Below are positions 1 through 5,760 of a DNA stretch of 5,760 nucleotides, one piece after another. Position 1 is the first letter of the stretch. Every line of letters starts with the position of its first letter. The DNA comes from CAZUZD01 sp964624465 (GTDB lineage: Bacteria; Planctomycetota; Planctomycetia; Isosphaerales; Isosphaeraceae): assembly GCA_964624465.1 (NCBI GenBank), contig CAZUZD010000368.1, forward strand, positions 1 through 5,760, written 5' to 3'. Under the pieces are notes generated by a model. The model saw only the letters and a program-made list of their open reading frames with translations, did not search any database and had not been told where the DNA came from. Position numbers and translations under genes: made by a program.

Positions 1-362
1 CGGACGCGGGGCAGGGCCGAGGGTGATGATCGGGCGCGGGGACCCGGATGGGCCGCAAGTCGCGCGTGGCGCCGTGCCGGCGGGGAGGCCGGCGACGGGC
101 CGCCTGCGGACGGGCCCGGCGAGCCGGTCCGTCACGAGGTGTACCCGCGAGCCGGGGAGTCGTCCGGTCCGGCGCCGGACCGGTGCGAACCCCCGGGATC
201 CGCGAACCGGGCGAGCGGTGCGGGCTGGATCGGCGGGGCGGACGCGATGGCTGTCGGAGCGCTGGATCCCCGGCGGGAGGGCCTCCTGCCCTCCGTGCCC
301 GCGCCGTTGATCCCTGATCGGTCGCCGCCGGATCCGACATCGCCCGGAGCCGGGGATCGGCC
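1..362. other. Non-coding stretch downstream of the lyase-like gene
   Basis: I see no credible gene here. The open frames on the plus strand translate to arginine/glycine/proline-rich text with no domain-like pattern, as expected from chance open frames at this GC content, and no minus-strand frame stands out. The GATCC/GGATC motif recurs several times, but without regular spacing. The only structured element I can support is the hairpin at 339-357. The window edge at base 1 cuts off whatever lies further along. Confidence 0.6.
339..357 (-). terminator. Hairpin just after the lyase-like gene, possible terminator
   Basis: Six bases beyond the minus-strand stop codon (363-365) there is a GC-rich inverted repeat. 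CCCGG (343-347) pairs with CCGGG (350-354), and after a one-base bulge (G342) the stem continues through three more pairs (339-341 with 355-357). The unpaired centre is only two bases, so the innermost pair probably opens in practice. No T-run follows on the minus strand, so it is not a classic intrinsic terminator. It could still stabilise the transcript end or act as an atypical terminator. In such GC-rich DNA a hairpin of this size can also arise by chance. Confidence 0.3.
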
Positions 363-2192
363 TCAGTCGGCGTCGACGGTGATCTTGCTGGTGACCGTGG
401 CCCGGGGGGTGTTCGAGAGGATCCGGACCTGCCAGCCGGTCAGCTCGCTGGCGTAGAAGTAGCCGGCGGGGGAGGCGTTGGCGAGCTTGATCACCGTGGC
501 GGTGACGGGGCCGCTCGGGCTGGAGAAGGTCAGGTGGACGGTACGGCCGCCGGGGGTCTGCCAGCGGTAGCCGTCGGGGGTCGCCACGGGCTGCGTCGGG
601 CAGTTCCACACGACGGTCCAGAGCGCCGGCCGGTTCTGGACCGAGTGGCGGACGTCGCCATAGTAGCGGTCGAACTTCGGGAGCTGCAGCGGGTCGGCGC
701 CGTCGAAGGTGTCGGTGACGACGAGCTGCGCGGGGAGCTCGAAGTCGACCGTGCGGGTGTAGGCGTTCAGGAAGTTCGGCGGCGGGTCGTAGTAGACCGG
801 GCCCACGTAGCTGCCGCCGGTGCGCCAGCTCACCCGGGCCGAGCGGTCGTCGCCGGTGGCCGAGAGCAGCTTTCGGTCGCGCATCGGGCCCAGGCCGCTG
901 AGGATCGCGGCGTTGACGGTGTCGCTCTGCTGGGCGTAGCCGCGGGGGCAGTCGAGCACCCACTCGCCGCCGAGCCAGAGCCGCACCTCGGCGTTGGTGT
1001 AAACCTGGTGATCGACGCCGACCGGGTTCGGGGCGTTGACCTGCAGCAGGTGGTCGTCGCCGCGGTGCAGCGCCAGGCCCACGCCGGTCGCCGCCCGGAA
1101 GCCCCGTGGCGGCGCCGGCGGGACGTCCGGCAGCGGGCTGGTGGGGTCGAAGACGTAGAGCGGCCGGTACAGGTCGTACCAGTACGAGGGGTACGGGAAC
1201 ACGTCGCGGGTCAGCTGATCCACCATCACGCGCGCCGATCCGGTGGTGTCCAGGCCCAGGCCGCAGAGCTGGCCCAGCAGCGAGACGCGGCTCCAGAGCT
1301 CGGGGTTGTGGGCCCAGCTGTCGTCGCCCCACTCGGCCGAGTCCTTCAGGTCGGGGGTGAACGTCCAGGGCAGCCACTCGGCCACCTGGCGGCCCAGCTC
1401 GGCGACCTCGGGATACCCCTCCAGGCCCACGGCGCCGACGCCCAAAAACAGCAGCGAGAGCGTGCCCGAGTTGTAGGAGCTGCTCTCGATCCACTCGCCG
1501 CCCTGCGCCCGCTCGCAGAACGCCGCGATCGTCGCCCGCTGCGCCTCGAACGTGGAGCCCTTGGGGCCCGGGGTGGCGGCCAGCAGGTCCTCGATCAGGG
1601 GCTCATCGGCGGTCACCAGCCGGGTGACGGCCAGCCCGAGGTGGTGGCCGACCACGACGTCCGAGTCGTCCAGGCGGGTGCCGAACGTCGGGGTCGTATG
1701 GAGGTCGAGCACCACCGCGCTCCAGATCCGGAGTCGTCGGCGGTACTCGAGTCGCTCGTCGAGGGTCATCTGGTCGCGGAGCCAGGCGTAGTGGAGTGCC
1801 CAGTGGATGAAGTTCTCGCGGGTCTCGTTGGCGTTGCCGGGCATCTCGCTGAAGCCGGCGAGGGCGGCCTGGATGGCGGTGCGGGCGTAGGTGGCGTCGC
1901 CGGTCATGACCCAGGCCAGGGTGTCCCACTGGCCCAGGTCGGCGTACGGGTTGTGCCAGTCGGCCAGCAGCTTCACGCACATGGCCCAGGGGTGCTTCTG
2001 CGCCAGCAGGGCCTGGAGCCGCTCCTGCTGCGCGGGCGTTAGCACCGGTCCGCTCACGGGCAGGCCGCCGCCGATCTGGGCGGAGGCGGCGCCGGGGGCC
2101 AGGAGCGTCAGGCTGATCCCGAGCAGCAGGCCAAGGCGGCTCGGGGCCCGGCGGCGGGCCGGGGCATCGCCCCTCGATTCCGTTCGGATCAT
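363..2192 (-). CDS. Secreted heparinase II/III-like (polysaccharide lyase-fold) protein
   Basis: The predicted protein has 609 residues. The frame stays open far upstream (to about 2753), but I start at the ATG at 2192 because residues 1-38 then form a textbook signal peptide: a basic n-region with RRR near residue 13, a hydrophobic core LGLLLGISLTLLAPG, and an ASA|Q cleavage site at about 38/39. The upstream extension reads like non-coding sequence. A weak GGTGGA ribosome site lies 10 bases before this ATG. The mature protein has a helical, tryptophan- and tyrosine-rich region (about 50-340), like the alpha/alpha toroid of alginate lyases and heparinases. A beta-rich part follows (about 365-609). 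Its motif DHQVYTNAEVRLWLGGEWVLD (from D394), then a TVNAAILSG segment (about 425-433), resembles the C-terminal module of heparinase II/III proteins, where H, D, a hydrophobic strand, G-W and a final D-x-G-Y recur. Tyr240 in SSYNSG and His395 sit where the catalytic Tyr and His fall in such lyases; this is inferred from spacing only. The likely role is cleavage of an acidic polysaccharide outside the cytoplasm. The substrate is unknown and activity is unproven. Five cysteines are scattered through the mature protein. The gene stands alone, with 757 bases before it. Confidence 0.7.
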   Translation of the reverse strand: MIRTESRGDAPARRRAPSRLGLLLGISLTLLAPGAASAQIGGGLPVSGPVLTPAQQERLQALLAQKHPWAMCVKLLADWHNPYADLGQWDTLAWVMTGDATYARTAIQAALAGFSEMPGNANETRENFIHWALHYAWLRDQMTLDERLEYRRRLRIWSAVVLDLHTTPTFGTRLDDSDVVVGHHLGLAVTRLVTADEPLIEDLLAATPGPKGSTFEAQRATIAAFCERAQGGEWIESSSYNSGTLSLLFLGVGAVGLEGYPEVAELGRQVAEWLPWTFTPDLKDSAEWGDDSWAHNPELWSRVSLLGQLCGLGLDTTGSARVMVDQLTRDVFPYPSYWYDLYRPLYVFDPTSPLPDVPPAPPRGFRAATGVGLALHRGDDHLLQVNAPNPVGVDHQVYTNAEVRLWLGGEWVLDCPRGYAQQSDTVNAAILSGLGPMRDRKLLSATGDDRSARVSWRTGGSYVGPVYYDPPPNFLNAYTRTVDFELPAQLVVTDTFDGADPLQLPKFDRYYGDVRHSVQNRPALWTVVWNCPTQPVATPDGYRWQTPGGRTVHLTFSSPSGPVTATVIKLANASPAGYFYASELTGWQVRILSNTPRATVTSKITVDAD

Positions 2193-2202
2193 GGCGATGA
2201 AG

Positions 2203-2208
2203 TCCACC
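2203..2208 (-). promoter_or_regulatory. Weak ribosome binding site of the lyase-like gene
   Basis: On the minus strand GGTGGA lies 10 bases before the ATG at 2192. It is a one-mismatch relative of GGAGGA. In-frame GTG codons at 2207 and 2210 are alternative starts that would add only five or six residues before the signal peptide. The ATG fits the n-region length best, but the choice is not firm. Confidence 0.35.
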
Positions 2209-2470
2209 ACACGTGGAGGCGGCGAATCGACTCCGATCCGCCTGGTTGCGAAATCCCGCAAGACGCCCGCTGCAAACGAAGCAACGGCGTCAGCACCGGT
2301 CCCCCGCGACGGCCGACCCCACCAGGGTCGGTCCGGCCGGGCCACTCCTGCGAGGCCCCTTGCGGGCGGCACGAGGCGGGGGGAAGGTGTCTCGGCATCA
2401 ACGTCAACTTCGGCGATTCTGCGATGGCCCAGCCCAGGATTCTGGCCGTGCCAGGATCTGTGCCCCGGGA

Positions 2471-2511
2471 GAATGGAAATAATGCGAATGATTGTTTGCC
2501 CGCCGCGGCAA
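2471..2511 (-). promoter_or_regulatory. AT-rich patch, possible upstream control region of the lyase-like gene
   Basis: In the middle of very GC-rich DNA, 2471-2500 is distinctly AT-rich (GAATGGAAATAATGCGAATG followed by ATTGTTTG). On the minus strand it offers CATTAT (2479-2484) as a -10-like hexamer and TTGCCG (2506-2511) as a -35-like hexamer. The 21-base spacer is too long for a standard housekeeping promoter. It lies about 290 bases before the lyase-like start. I report it as the most melting-prone spot in the gap, not as a mapped promoter. Confidence 0.2.
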
Positions 2512-2818
2512 GCCCTGTGGCGACGGGCGTACCGCCGCCGCCGACCGGTCCCGGCCTGGGGATCAGCGGAGCGGGTCACGCCGGAACATGGTGGGCGATC
2601 GGGGGCGGAAGCCCCGGCGGTCGTGGCCGCGCAGGAGGAGCTGCGCGGGCCTCGATCGGACCTCGCGTCCGAACGGGTCGGACGGCTGCCGATCGGGCGA
2701 GGCCGCTGGAGGCGGAGAGGGGAAGGCCGGTCCGGGCGGGATCGAGTTGCCACCAGCCCCCCGGCCGGTCCGGTCGAGGCCGGCGGCGTGGGGCCGGACG
2801 GTCCCCAGCGATGATCGG

Positions 2819-2854
2819 TCGGGGCTGGAGCCCGACATGACCCACGCTGGTGGG
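2819..2854. repeat. Two adjacent small stem-loops in the intergenic gap
   Basis: Two inverted repeats sit side by side. The first, 2819-2835, pairs TCGGG with CCCGA around a 7-base centre, or alternatively GGGCT with AGCCC around GG. The second, 2841-2854, pairs CCCAC with GTGGG around GCTG. Five bases (2836-2840) separate them. The pair lies about 95 bases past the riboflavin synthase stop in that gene's direction of transcription. No T-tract follows on either strand. The compact paired layout suggests either a transcript-end structure or a dispersed intergenic repeat unit. The sequence in this window alone cannot tell which. Confidence 0.35.
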
Positions 2855-2949
2855 CAAATCGCGACCAGGGTGAACCAATCGCTACAACGCGTCGGGGCGG
2901 CGCCGGCGGGGCCGCGCGGCTCGATCGCGATGGCCCGGCGGTCGGTCGG

Positions 2950-3558
2950 TCAGGCGGGCCCGGTGGGCAGGCCGGCGGCGAGCAGCTGGCGGACGTGCTT
3001 GGCGAGCATGTCCGTCTCGATGTTTACCCGGTCCCCGGGGACGAGCGTGCCCAGGGTGGTGACGGCCAGGGTGTGCGGGATGAGCATCACCGAGAACCCG
3101 GCCGCGTCGCGGGCGACGACGGTGAGGCTCACGCCGTCGACGGCGATGGACCCCTTCTCGACCAGCAGCGGGGTCCAGGCCGGGTCGAGGTCGAAGCGGA
3201 GGAAGTCCCACTCGCCGTCGGGCCGGCGCTCGCGGAGCGCGGCCGTGGTGTCGACGTGGCCCTGGACGAAGTGGCCGCCCAGGCGGTCGCCGACGCGGAG
3301 CGAGCGCTCCAGGTTCACCGGGTCGCCGGCGCGGCGGTCACCCAGGTTGGTGCGGAGCAGGGTCTCGGGCCCGGCCTGGAGGTCGAAGCGCTCGCCCTCG
3401 GCGGCGACGACGGTCAGGCAGCAGCCGTTGACGGCGACGCTGGCCCCCAGGGGCAGGGGGGCGTCGAGCCCCGGCCATCGGATCACGAACCGGCGTCCGG
3501 GTCCCTCGGCGACGACGCGCTCGACCTGCCCCAGCACCTCGACCAGGCCCGTGAACAT
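2950..3558 (-). CDS. ribE: Riboflavin synthase, alpha chain
   Basis: This 202-residue protein (gene called ribE or ribC depending on the species) catalyses the last step of riboflavin synthesis. Two molecules of 6,7-dimethyl-8-ribityllumazine are converted to riboflavin plus 5-amino-6-ribitylamino-uracil. The family acts as a cytoplasmic homotrimer of two-barrel subunits. The length is typical, and both lumazine-binding repeats are complete. The N-terminal barrel starts with MFTGLVE (family MFTGI-E) and carries ASVAVNGCCLTV (39-50), including the Cys pair at 46-47, and NLERSLRVGDRLGGHFVQGH (82-101). The C-terminal barrel has KGSIAVDGVSLTVV (135-148), IPHTLAVTTLG (160-170) and VNIETDMLAKHV (178-189), all close to family consensus. 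The start is certain because MFTG is the universal N-terminus, even though the frame stays open upstream. A strong AAGGAG lies 11 bases before the ATG. The flippase gene ends 56 bases upstream on the same strand, so co-transcription is possible. No other riboflavin gene is visible, and the short gap leaves no room for an FMN riboswitch directly upstream. Confidence 0.97.
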   Translation of the reverse strand: MFTGLVEVLGQVERVVAEGPGRRFVIRWPGLDAPLPLGASVAVNGCCLTVVAAEGERFDLQAGPETLLRTNLGDRRAGDPVNLERSLRVGDRLGGHFVQGHVDTTAALRERRPDGEWDFLRFDLDPAWTPLLVEKGSIAVDGVSLTVVARDAAGFSVMLIPHTLAVTTLGTLVPGDRVNIETDMLAKHVRQLLAAGLPTGPA

Positions 3559-3569
3559 GGCGGCTCGCT

Positions 3570-3575
3570 CTCCTT
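3570..3575 (-). promoter_or_regulatory. Shine-Dalgarno site of riboflavin synthase
   Basis: On the minus strand AAGGAG (extended to AAGGAGAG) lies 11 bases upstream of the ATG at 3558, inside the 56-base gap after the flippase stop. It is the clearest ribosome site in the window and confirms the MFTG start over the longer open frame. Confidence 0.75.
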
Positions 3576-3614
3576 CGGTCTGCGATCGGTGGGCGGGGGC
3601 GGTCCGGCCGGGGC

Positions 3615-5354
3615 TCAGCGGATGTCGAACGGCACGGTGTCTGGCGGCTGGTCCCCGTCGATTGCGGGGGTGTCCGGGCCCGTCTCGGGCTCGGGGCCGA
3701 GCTCGGGCAACGGCTCGGGCGCCGGGGCCGCGCCGCGGCGGAGGCCGAACTTGCGGAGCACGGTGTCCAGGTCGCGGCGGCCGACGGGCACGAGCAGGTA
3801 GCCGACGAGGTAGAAGGCCACCCCGATGGCCAGGTGGATGACCAGGGGCACGGCCTTCTCGGCGCGGGTGCCGGTCATGGCCGGCACGCCGGCGACGATG
3901 CCCCAGGTGGCCCAGGCGCCGGCGATCAGGGTCAGGCCGCCGGCGATCGGGGCGCTCAGGGTGCGCCGGAAGAATTCCCTGGGCCTCAGCTCCAGGACCC
4001 GGAAGCAGTAGACGGCGGGGATCAGCAGGTTCGAGACCAGGGTCGTGAGCACGGTGCCCCAGATCACGCCCGAGACGTCCTGGGTCCAGACCGTGAGGGC
4101 GTAGCTCAGCGGCAGGTTCACGATGGCGCCGCCGAGCGCCGCGACCGAGATGGTGCGCATGTGTCCCAGGCCGTTGGCGACCTGGCCCAGCAGCGACACG
4201 ACCAGCGGGGTGGTGGCGACCAGGAACAGCCGCATCAGGAACGCCTGGTCGGCGAACTTCGGCACCCAGGCGGCCAGGAACGGCGCGGCGTCGATCCAGG
4301 CCAGGAGCACGATCGGCGTGAGGGCGCCGATGTGGAGGCGGGCGCCGTCGTACTTGAGGGTGTCGAGGCCGCGGCGGTCGCCGGCGGCGGCCAGGCTGGC
4401 CACGGCCGGCATCACCAGGTAGGCGAGCATCCAGCCGGCCTGGCGGATCTGGAGGAACGGCCGGCTCACGGTCATGTACACCGCGATCGACGGCGCCGGG
4501 TCGGGCAACACGTAGCCGAGCACCGTCGTGTCGATCATGTCGGCCAGGATCACGCTGAGCTGGCCCATCGAGACGTAGACGCTGAACCGGGCCAGCTCCA
4601 GGAACTCGGACCACGCCGCGCCGTGGAAGTGCGGCCGGTGCCCGAGCTGCCGCCGCATCACCCAGAGCGCCGGCAGCTGGATCATCGCGATGCCCAGCAG
4701 CACCTGGATGGTGCAGATCCAGAAGTAGTCGACGCCGAGCTTCAGGCCGACCCAGAGCGCCGCGAACTGGAGCAGGACCAGCGGCAGCTCGAGCTTGGGG
4801 ATGAACTCGTAGCGGCGGGCGGCCTGGAGCACGCAGGAGATCACCGCGATCAGGCCGTAGGAGGGGGCCGTGATCGCCTGGAGCCAGAGGAGCTTGACGA
4901 TCAGGGCCCGCTGCTCGGCATTGAACTCGGGCGGGATGCCGAACTGGGCGATCGCGATCAGCACGCTGGCCTGCGCCACCGCGGCCAGGCTGTAGAAGGC
5001 GGTGCCGCAGGCGATCGACCGCGCCACGCCCTCCTGGTCGCCGCGGGTCCAGCGGTCGGAGACGACCCGCTGGAGCGCGGCCCCCATGCCGAACTCGAAG
5101 AGGAACTGGAGGAACCCGAAGCCCCAGGCGAACCCGAAGGCGCCGTAGATCCCCTCGCCGACAGAGTCGATGATCAGCGGTACCCGCCAGAAGGCGAGCA
5201 TGGCGGTGATCGGGGTGCGCAGCGCCAGCCAGAAGGTGCCGCGGAGCATCTTGCCCATGACCGGCGGCAGGGCCTTCGGCGACTGGGACGCGGCCGTGGC
5301 GTCGGCGGCGGCCTCGGCGGCGGGCGTCGGGGTCGGTGGCGGCGTCGCGGTCAC
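3615..5354 (-). CDS. Multi-pass flippase, polysaccharide/oligosaccharide exporter (Wzx/MOP-type)
   Basis: The predicted inner-membrane protein has 579 residues and about 14 hydrophobic helices, roughly at 41-63, 69-90, 113-138, 152-176, 188-208, 209-233, 254-280, 288-320, 342-362, 371-392, 402-423, 428-452, 468-490 and 501-524. Helix number, length and features such as FWRVPLIIDSVGEGIYGAFGFAWGF-like text after helix 1 (about 55-79, only in part diagnostic), FEFGMGAALQR (86-96) and the ARFSVYVSMGQL region (255-266) fit MOP-superfamily flippases. These move lipid-linked sugar units across the inner membrane for capsule, exopolysaccharide or O-antigen assembly. The substrate cannot be read from sequence. 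The start is a GTG at 5354; an in-frame stop at 5412-5414 limits any longer form. The ATG at 5258 (residue 33) is a real alternative, since it sits just before helix 1 and neither start has a good ribosome site. Residues 2-32 are Pro/Ala/Thr-rich, but their codons end almost always in G or C, favouring translation. The last 40 residues are an acidic, proline-rich, probably disordered cytoplasmic tail. No glycosyltransferase or polymerase gene is visible beside it. Confidence 0.88.
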   Translation of the reverse strand: MTATPPPTPTPAAEAAADATAASQSPKALPPVMGKMLRGTFWLALRTPITAMLAFWRVPLIIDSVGEGIYGAFGFAWGFGFLQFLFEFGMGAALQRVVSDRWTRGDQEGVARSIACGTAFYSLAAVAQASVLIAIAQFGIPPEFNAEQRALIVKLLWLQAITAPSYGLIAVISCVLQAARRYEFIPKLELPLVLLQFAALWVGLKLGVDYFWICTIQVLLGIAMIQLPALWVMRRQLGHRPHFHGAAWSEFLELARFSVYVSMGQLSVILADMIDTTVLGYVLPDPAPSIAVYMTVSRPFLQIRQAGWMLAYLVMPAVASLAAAGDRRGLDTLKYDGARLHIGALTPIVLLAWIDAAPFLAAWVPKFADQAFLMRLFLVATTPLVVSLLGQVANGLGHMRTISVAALGGAIVNLPLSYALTVWTQDVSGVIWGTVLTTLVSNLLIPAVYCFRVLELRPREFFRRTLSAPIAGGLTLIAGAWATWGIVAGVPAMTGTRAEKAVPLVIHLAIGVAFYLVGYLLVPVGRRDLDTVLRKFGLRRGAAPAPEPLPELGPEPETGPDTPAIDGDQPPDTVPFDIR

Positions 5355-5385
5355 GCGAGTGCTCGGCTGCGGGACAGGGGTGGCG

Positions 5386-5405
5386 GCCCGGGACCGGGCC
5401 CGGGC
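5386..5405 (-). other. Strong GC hairpin in the flippase leader
   Basis: GCCCGGG (5386-5392) pairs perfectly with CCCGGGC (5399-5405), giving a 7-bp all-G/C stem around a 6-base loop (ACCGGG on the plus strand). It ends 31 bases before the flippase GTG, so in a transcript from upstream it would fold just beyond the ribosome footprint. It has no T-run and is not a terminator by the usual rule. A role in leader structure or RNA stability is possible, and so is chance in DNA this GC-rich. Confidence 0.35.
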
Positions 5406-5555
5406 GTCGCGTCAGGGGTCGCCGGAACTGTGCGCGCCGGCGAACCGGACGCGGCCACCACGGGCGGGCCGTGGTCGCAGGGGGATGGAGCGTGGCGGCG
5501 ACCCACGCCCCTCGGTCCGCCGGGCGGGCGGCCGGTTCCCGGGCAAGGCATGAAT

Positions 5556-5584
5556 AGCATAGCGAACCGCCGCTCCGGCCAGAA
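5556..5584 (-). promoter_or_regulatory. Weak promoter candidate facing the flippase
   Basis: On the minus strand TATGCT (5556-5561) resembles a -10 box at four of six positions. A 17-base spacer separates it from TTCTGG (5579-5584), which keeps only the leading TT of a -35 box. It would start transcription about 195 bases before the flippase GTG. It is one of the few AT-containing spots in the region. The match is weak and unproven, and the organism's sigma-factor preferences are unknown. Confidence 0.2.
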
Positions 5585-5628
5585 AGGGCAATCCCCGGTC
5601 GCCGCCCCCCGCCGCGCCGGGCCCAGGC

Positions 5629-5657
5629 TGGCGAGCCGGCCCGGCGGTGGGCATACT
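5629..5657 (+). promoter_or_regulatory. Weak promoter candidate facing right
   Basis: On the plus strand CATACT (5652-5657) matches a -10 box at four of six positions. It follows TGGCGA (5629-5634; three of six to a -35 box) at a 17-base spacer. Transcription would begin near 5664, about 65 bases before the possible start codon at 5729. The spacing is right but the hexamers are poor. Confidence 0.18.
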
Positions 5658-5728
5658 ACAGGCCGCGCCCCGCGGACGACCGTCTCCGTCTGCCCGACCG
5701 TCACCAGGCCCGCCGGATTCCCACCCCC

Positions 5729-5760
5729 ATGACGCCAGCGCCCGCGATGCCGACGGCCCC
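5729..5760 (+). CDS. Possible start of a divergent gene, cut by the window edge
   Basis: An ATG at 5729 opens a plus-strand frame reading MTPAPAMPTA and continuing to the window edge, with a second in-frame ATG at 5747. There is no Shine-Dalgarno sequence before it (the preceding bases are C-rich). Ten codons are too few to recognise a family or even to confirm coding. It is listed only because the preceding 374 bases look like a divergent intergenic region and weak right-facing promoter hexamers lie at a sensible distance. Confidence 0.2.
   Translation, partial: MTPAPAMPTA

Larger units (their letters stand above)
2193..2949. other. 757-base non-coding gap between riboflavin synthase and the lyase-like gene
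   Basis: No open frame here looks like a protein. Translations on both strands are arginine/proline/glycine-rich and lack hydrophobic cores or recognisable motifs. The minus-strand frame that continues the lyase-like gene upstream to about 2753 has the same noise-like composition, so I treat it as untranslated. Visible content is the AT-rich patch at 2471-2500, the stem-loop pair at 2819-2854 and an imperfect 13-base direct repeat at 2855-2887. The lyase-like gene's promoter should lie within this gap. An unrecognised small RNA cannot be excluded. Confidence 0.6.
5355..5728. other. Intergenic region upstream of the flippase, probably divergent promoter region
   Basis: No convincing gene is present. 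A 117-codon minus-strand frame (5704-5351) ends with its TGA overlapping the flippase GTG, but its text is low-complexity Pro/Gly/Arg and has no ribosome site, so I do not call it. The region contains a strong GC hairpin (5386-5405) and two small AT-containing islands (about 5551-5565 and 5652-5660). These offer promoter-like hexamers facing away from each other, towards the flippase and towards a possible plus-strand gene at 5729. Confidence 0.5.

Noticed and set aside
534..2042. Plus-strand 502-residue open frame opposite the lyase-like gene
   Set aside because: It is antisense to a gene with a signal peptide and fold-like motifs. Its Val/Gly/Ala/Arg/Gln-rich text is the mirror of GC-biased codons and has no domain pattern.
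2193..2753. Extension of the lyase-like protein by 187 residues upstream
   Set aside because: The extra text is arginine/proline-rich and noise-like and would bury the signal peptide inside the protein. The ATG at 2192 directly precedes a normal signal peptide.
2911..2920. GCCGCGCGGC palindrome after the riboflavin synthase stop as a terminator
   Set aside because: It is a self-complementary 10-mer with no loop and no T-run, easily explained by base composition.
3559..4614. Extension of riboflavin synthase upstream within an open frame through the flippase gene
   Set aside because: The added frame overlaps the flippase gene out of phase and reads as Arg/Pro/Gly-rich shadow sequence. The family begins at MFTG, with a strong Shine-Dalgarno before it.
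5351..5704. Minus-strand 117-residue frame whose stop overlaps the flippase GTG
   Set aside because: The overlap resembles translational coupling, but the protein text is low complexity with no Shine-Dalgarno and no recognisable feature.
3834..5732. Plus-strand 632-residue open frame opposite the flippase
   Set aside because: Its His/Asp/Gly/Glu/Arg-rich, non-hydrophobic text is typical of the antisense frame of a GC-rich membrane protein gene.
1..5760. CRISPR array, tRNA, rRNA, insertion sequence or toxin/defence module
   Set aside because: No regularly spaced repeats, cloverleaf pattern, rRNA-like conserved segments, transposase motifs or paired small toxin-antitoxin frames were visible on either strand.

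Overview
This 5.76-kb window is very GC-rich (about 70% by eye). It carries three well-supported protein genes, all on the minus strand. In transcription order they are a membrane flippase of the polysaccharide/lipid-linked oligosaccharide exporter type (5354 to 3615), the riboflavin synthase alpha chain (3558 to 2950), and a secreted protein resembling heparinase II/III-type polysaccharide lyases (2192 to 363). High GC, strong G/C preference at third codon positions, long non-coding gaps and a large secreted carbohydrate-active protein would fit a high-GC planctomycete, possibly of the Isosphaeraceae type. That assignment is an inference from style, not from a diagnostic marker.

Layout: 1-362 has no convincing gene and holds a hairpin just past the lyase stop. 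363-2192 is the lyase-like gene, with a clear signal peptide that sets its start. 2193-2949 is a 757-base gap with no credible gene, containing an AT-rich patch and a pair of adjacent small stem-loops. 2950-3558 is riboflavin synthase, preceded by a good Shine-Dalgarno sequence. 3615-5354 is the flippase, with proline/alanine-rich tails at both ends. 5355-5728 looks like a divergent promoter region with a strong GC hairpin and two small AT-containing islands. A possible plus-strand gene begins at 5729 and runs off the window.

The flippase and riboflavin synthase are 56 bases apart on the same strand and may share a transcript. Their functions (envelope glycan export and flavin synthesis) have no obvious link. 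The lyase-like gene is separated by a long gap and is probably transcribed on its own. Export of a glycan and secretion of a glycan-cleaving enzyme could be related, but nothing in the sequence proves it. I found no CRISPR array, tRNA, rRNA, insertion sequence or defence/toxin module, and no evidence of a new multi-gene system. The most interesting items are the divergent lyase-like protein and a few intergenic structures.
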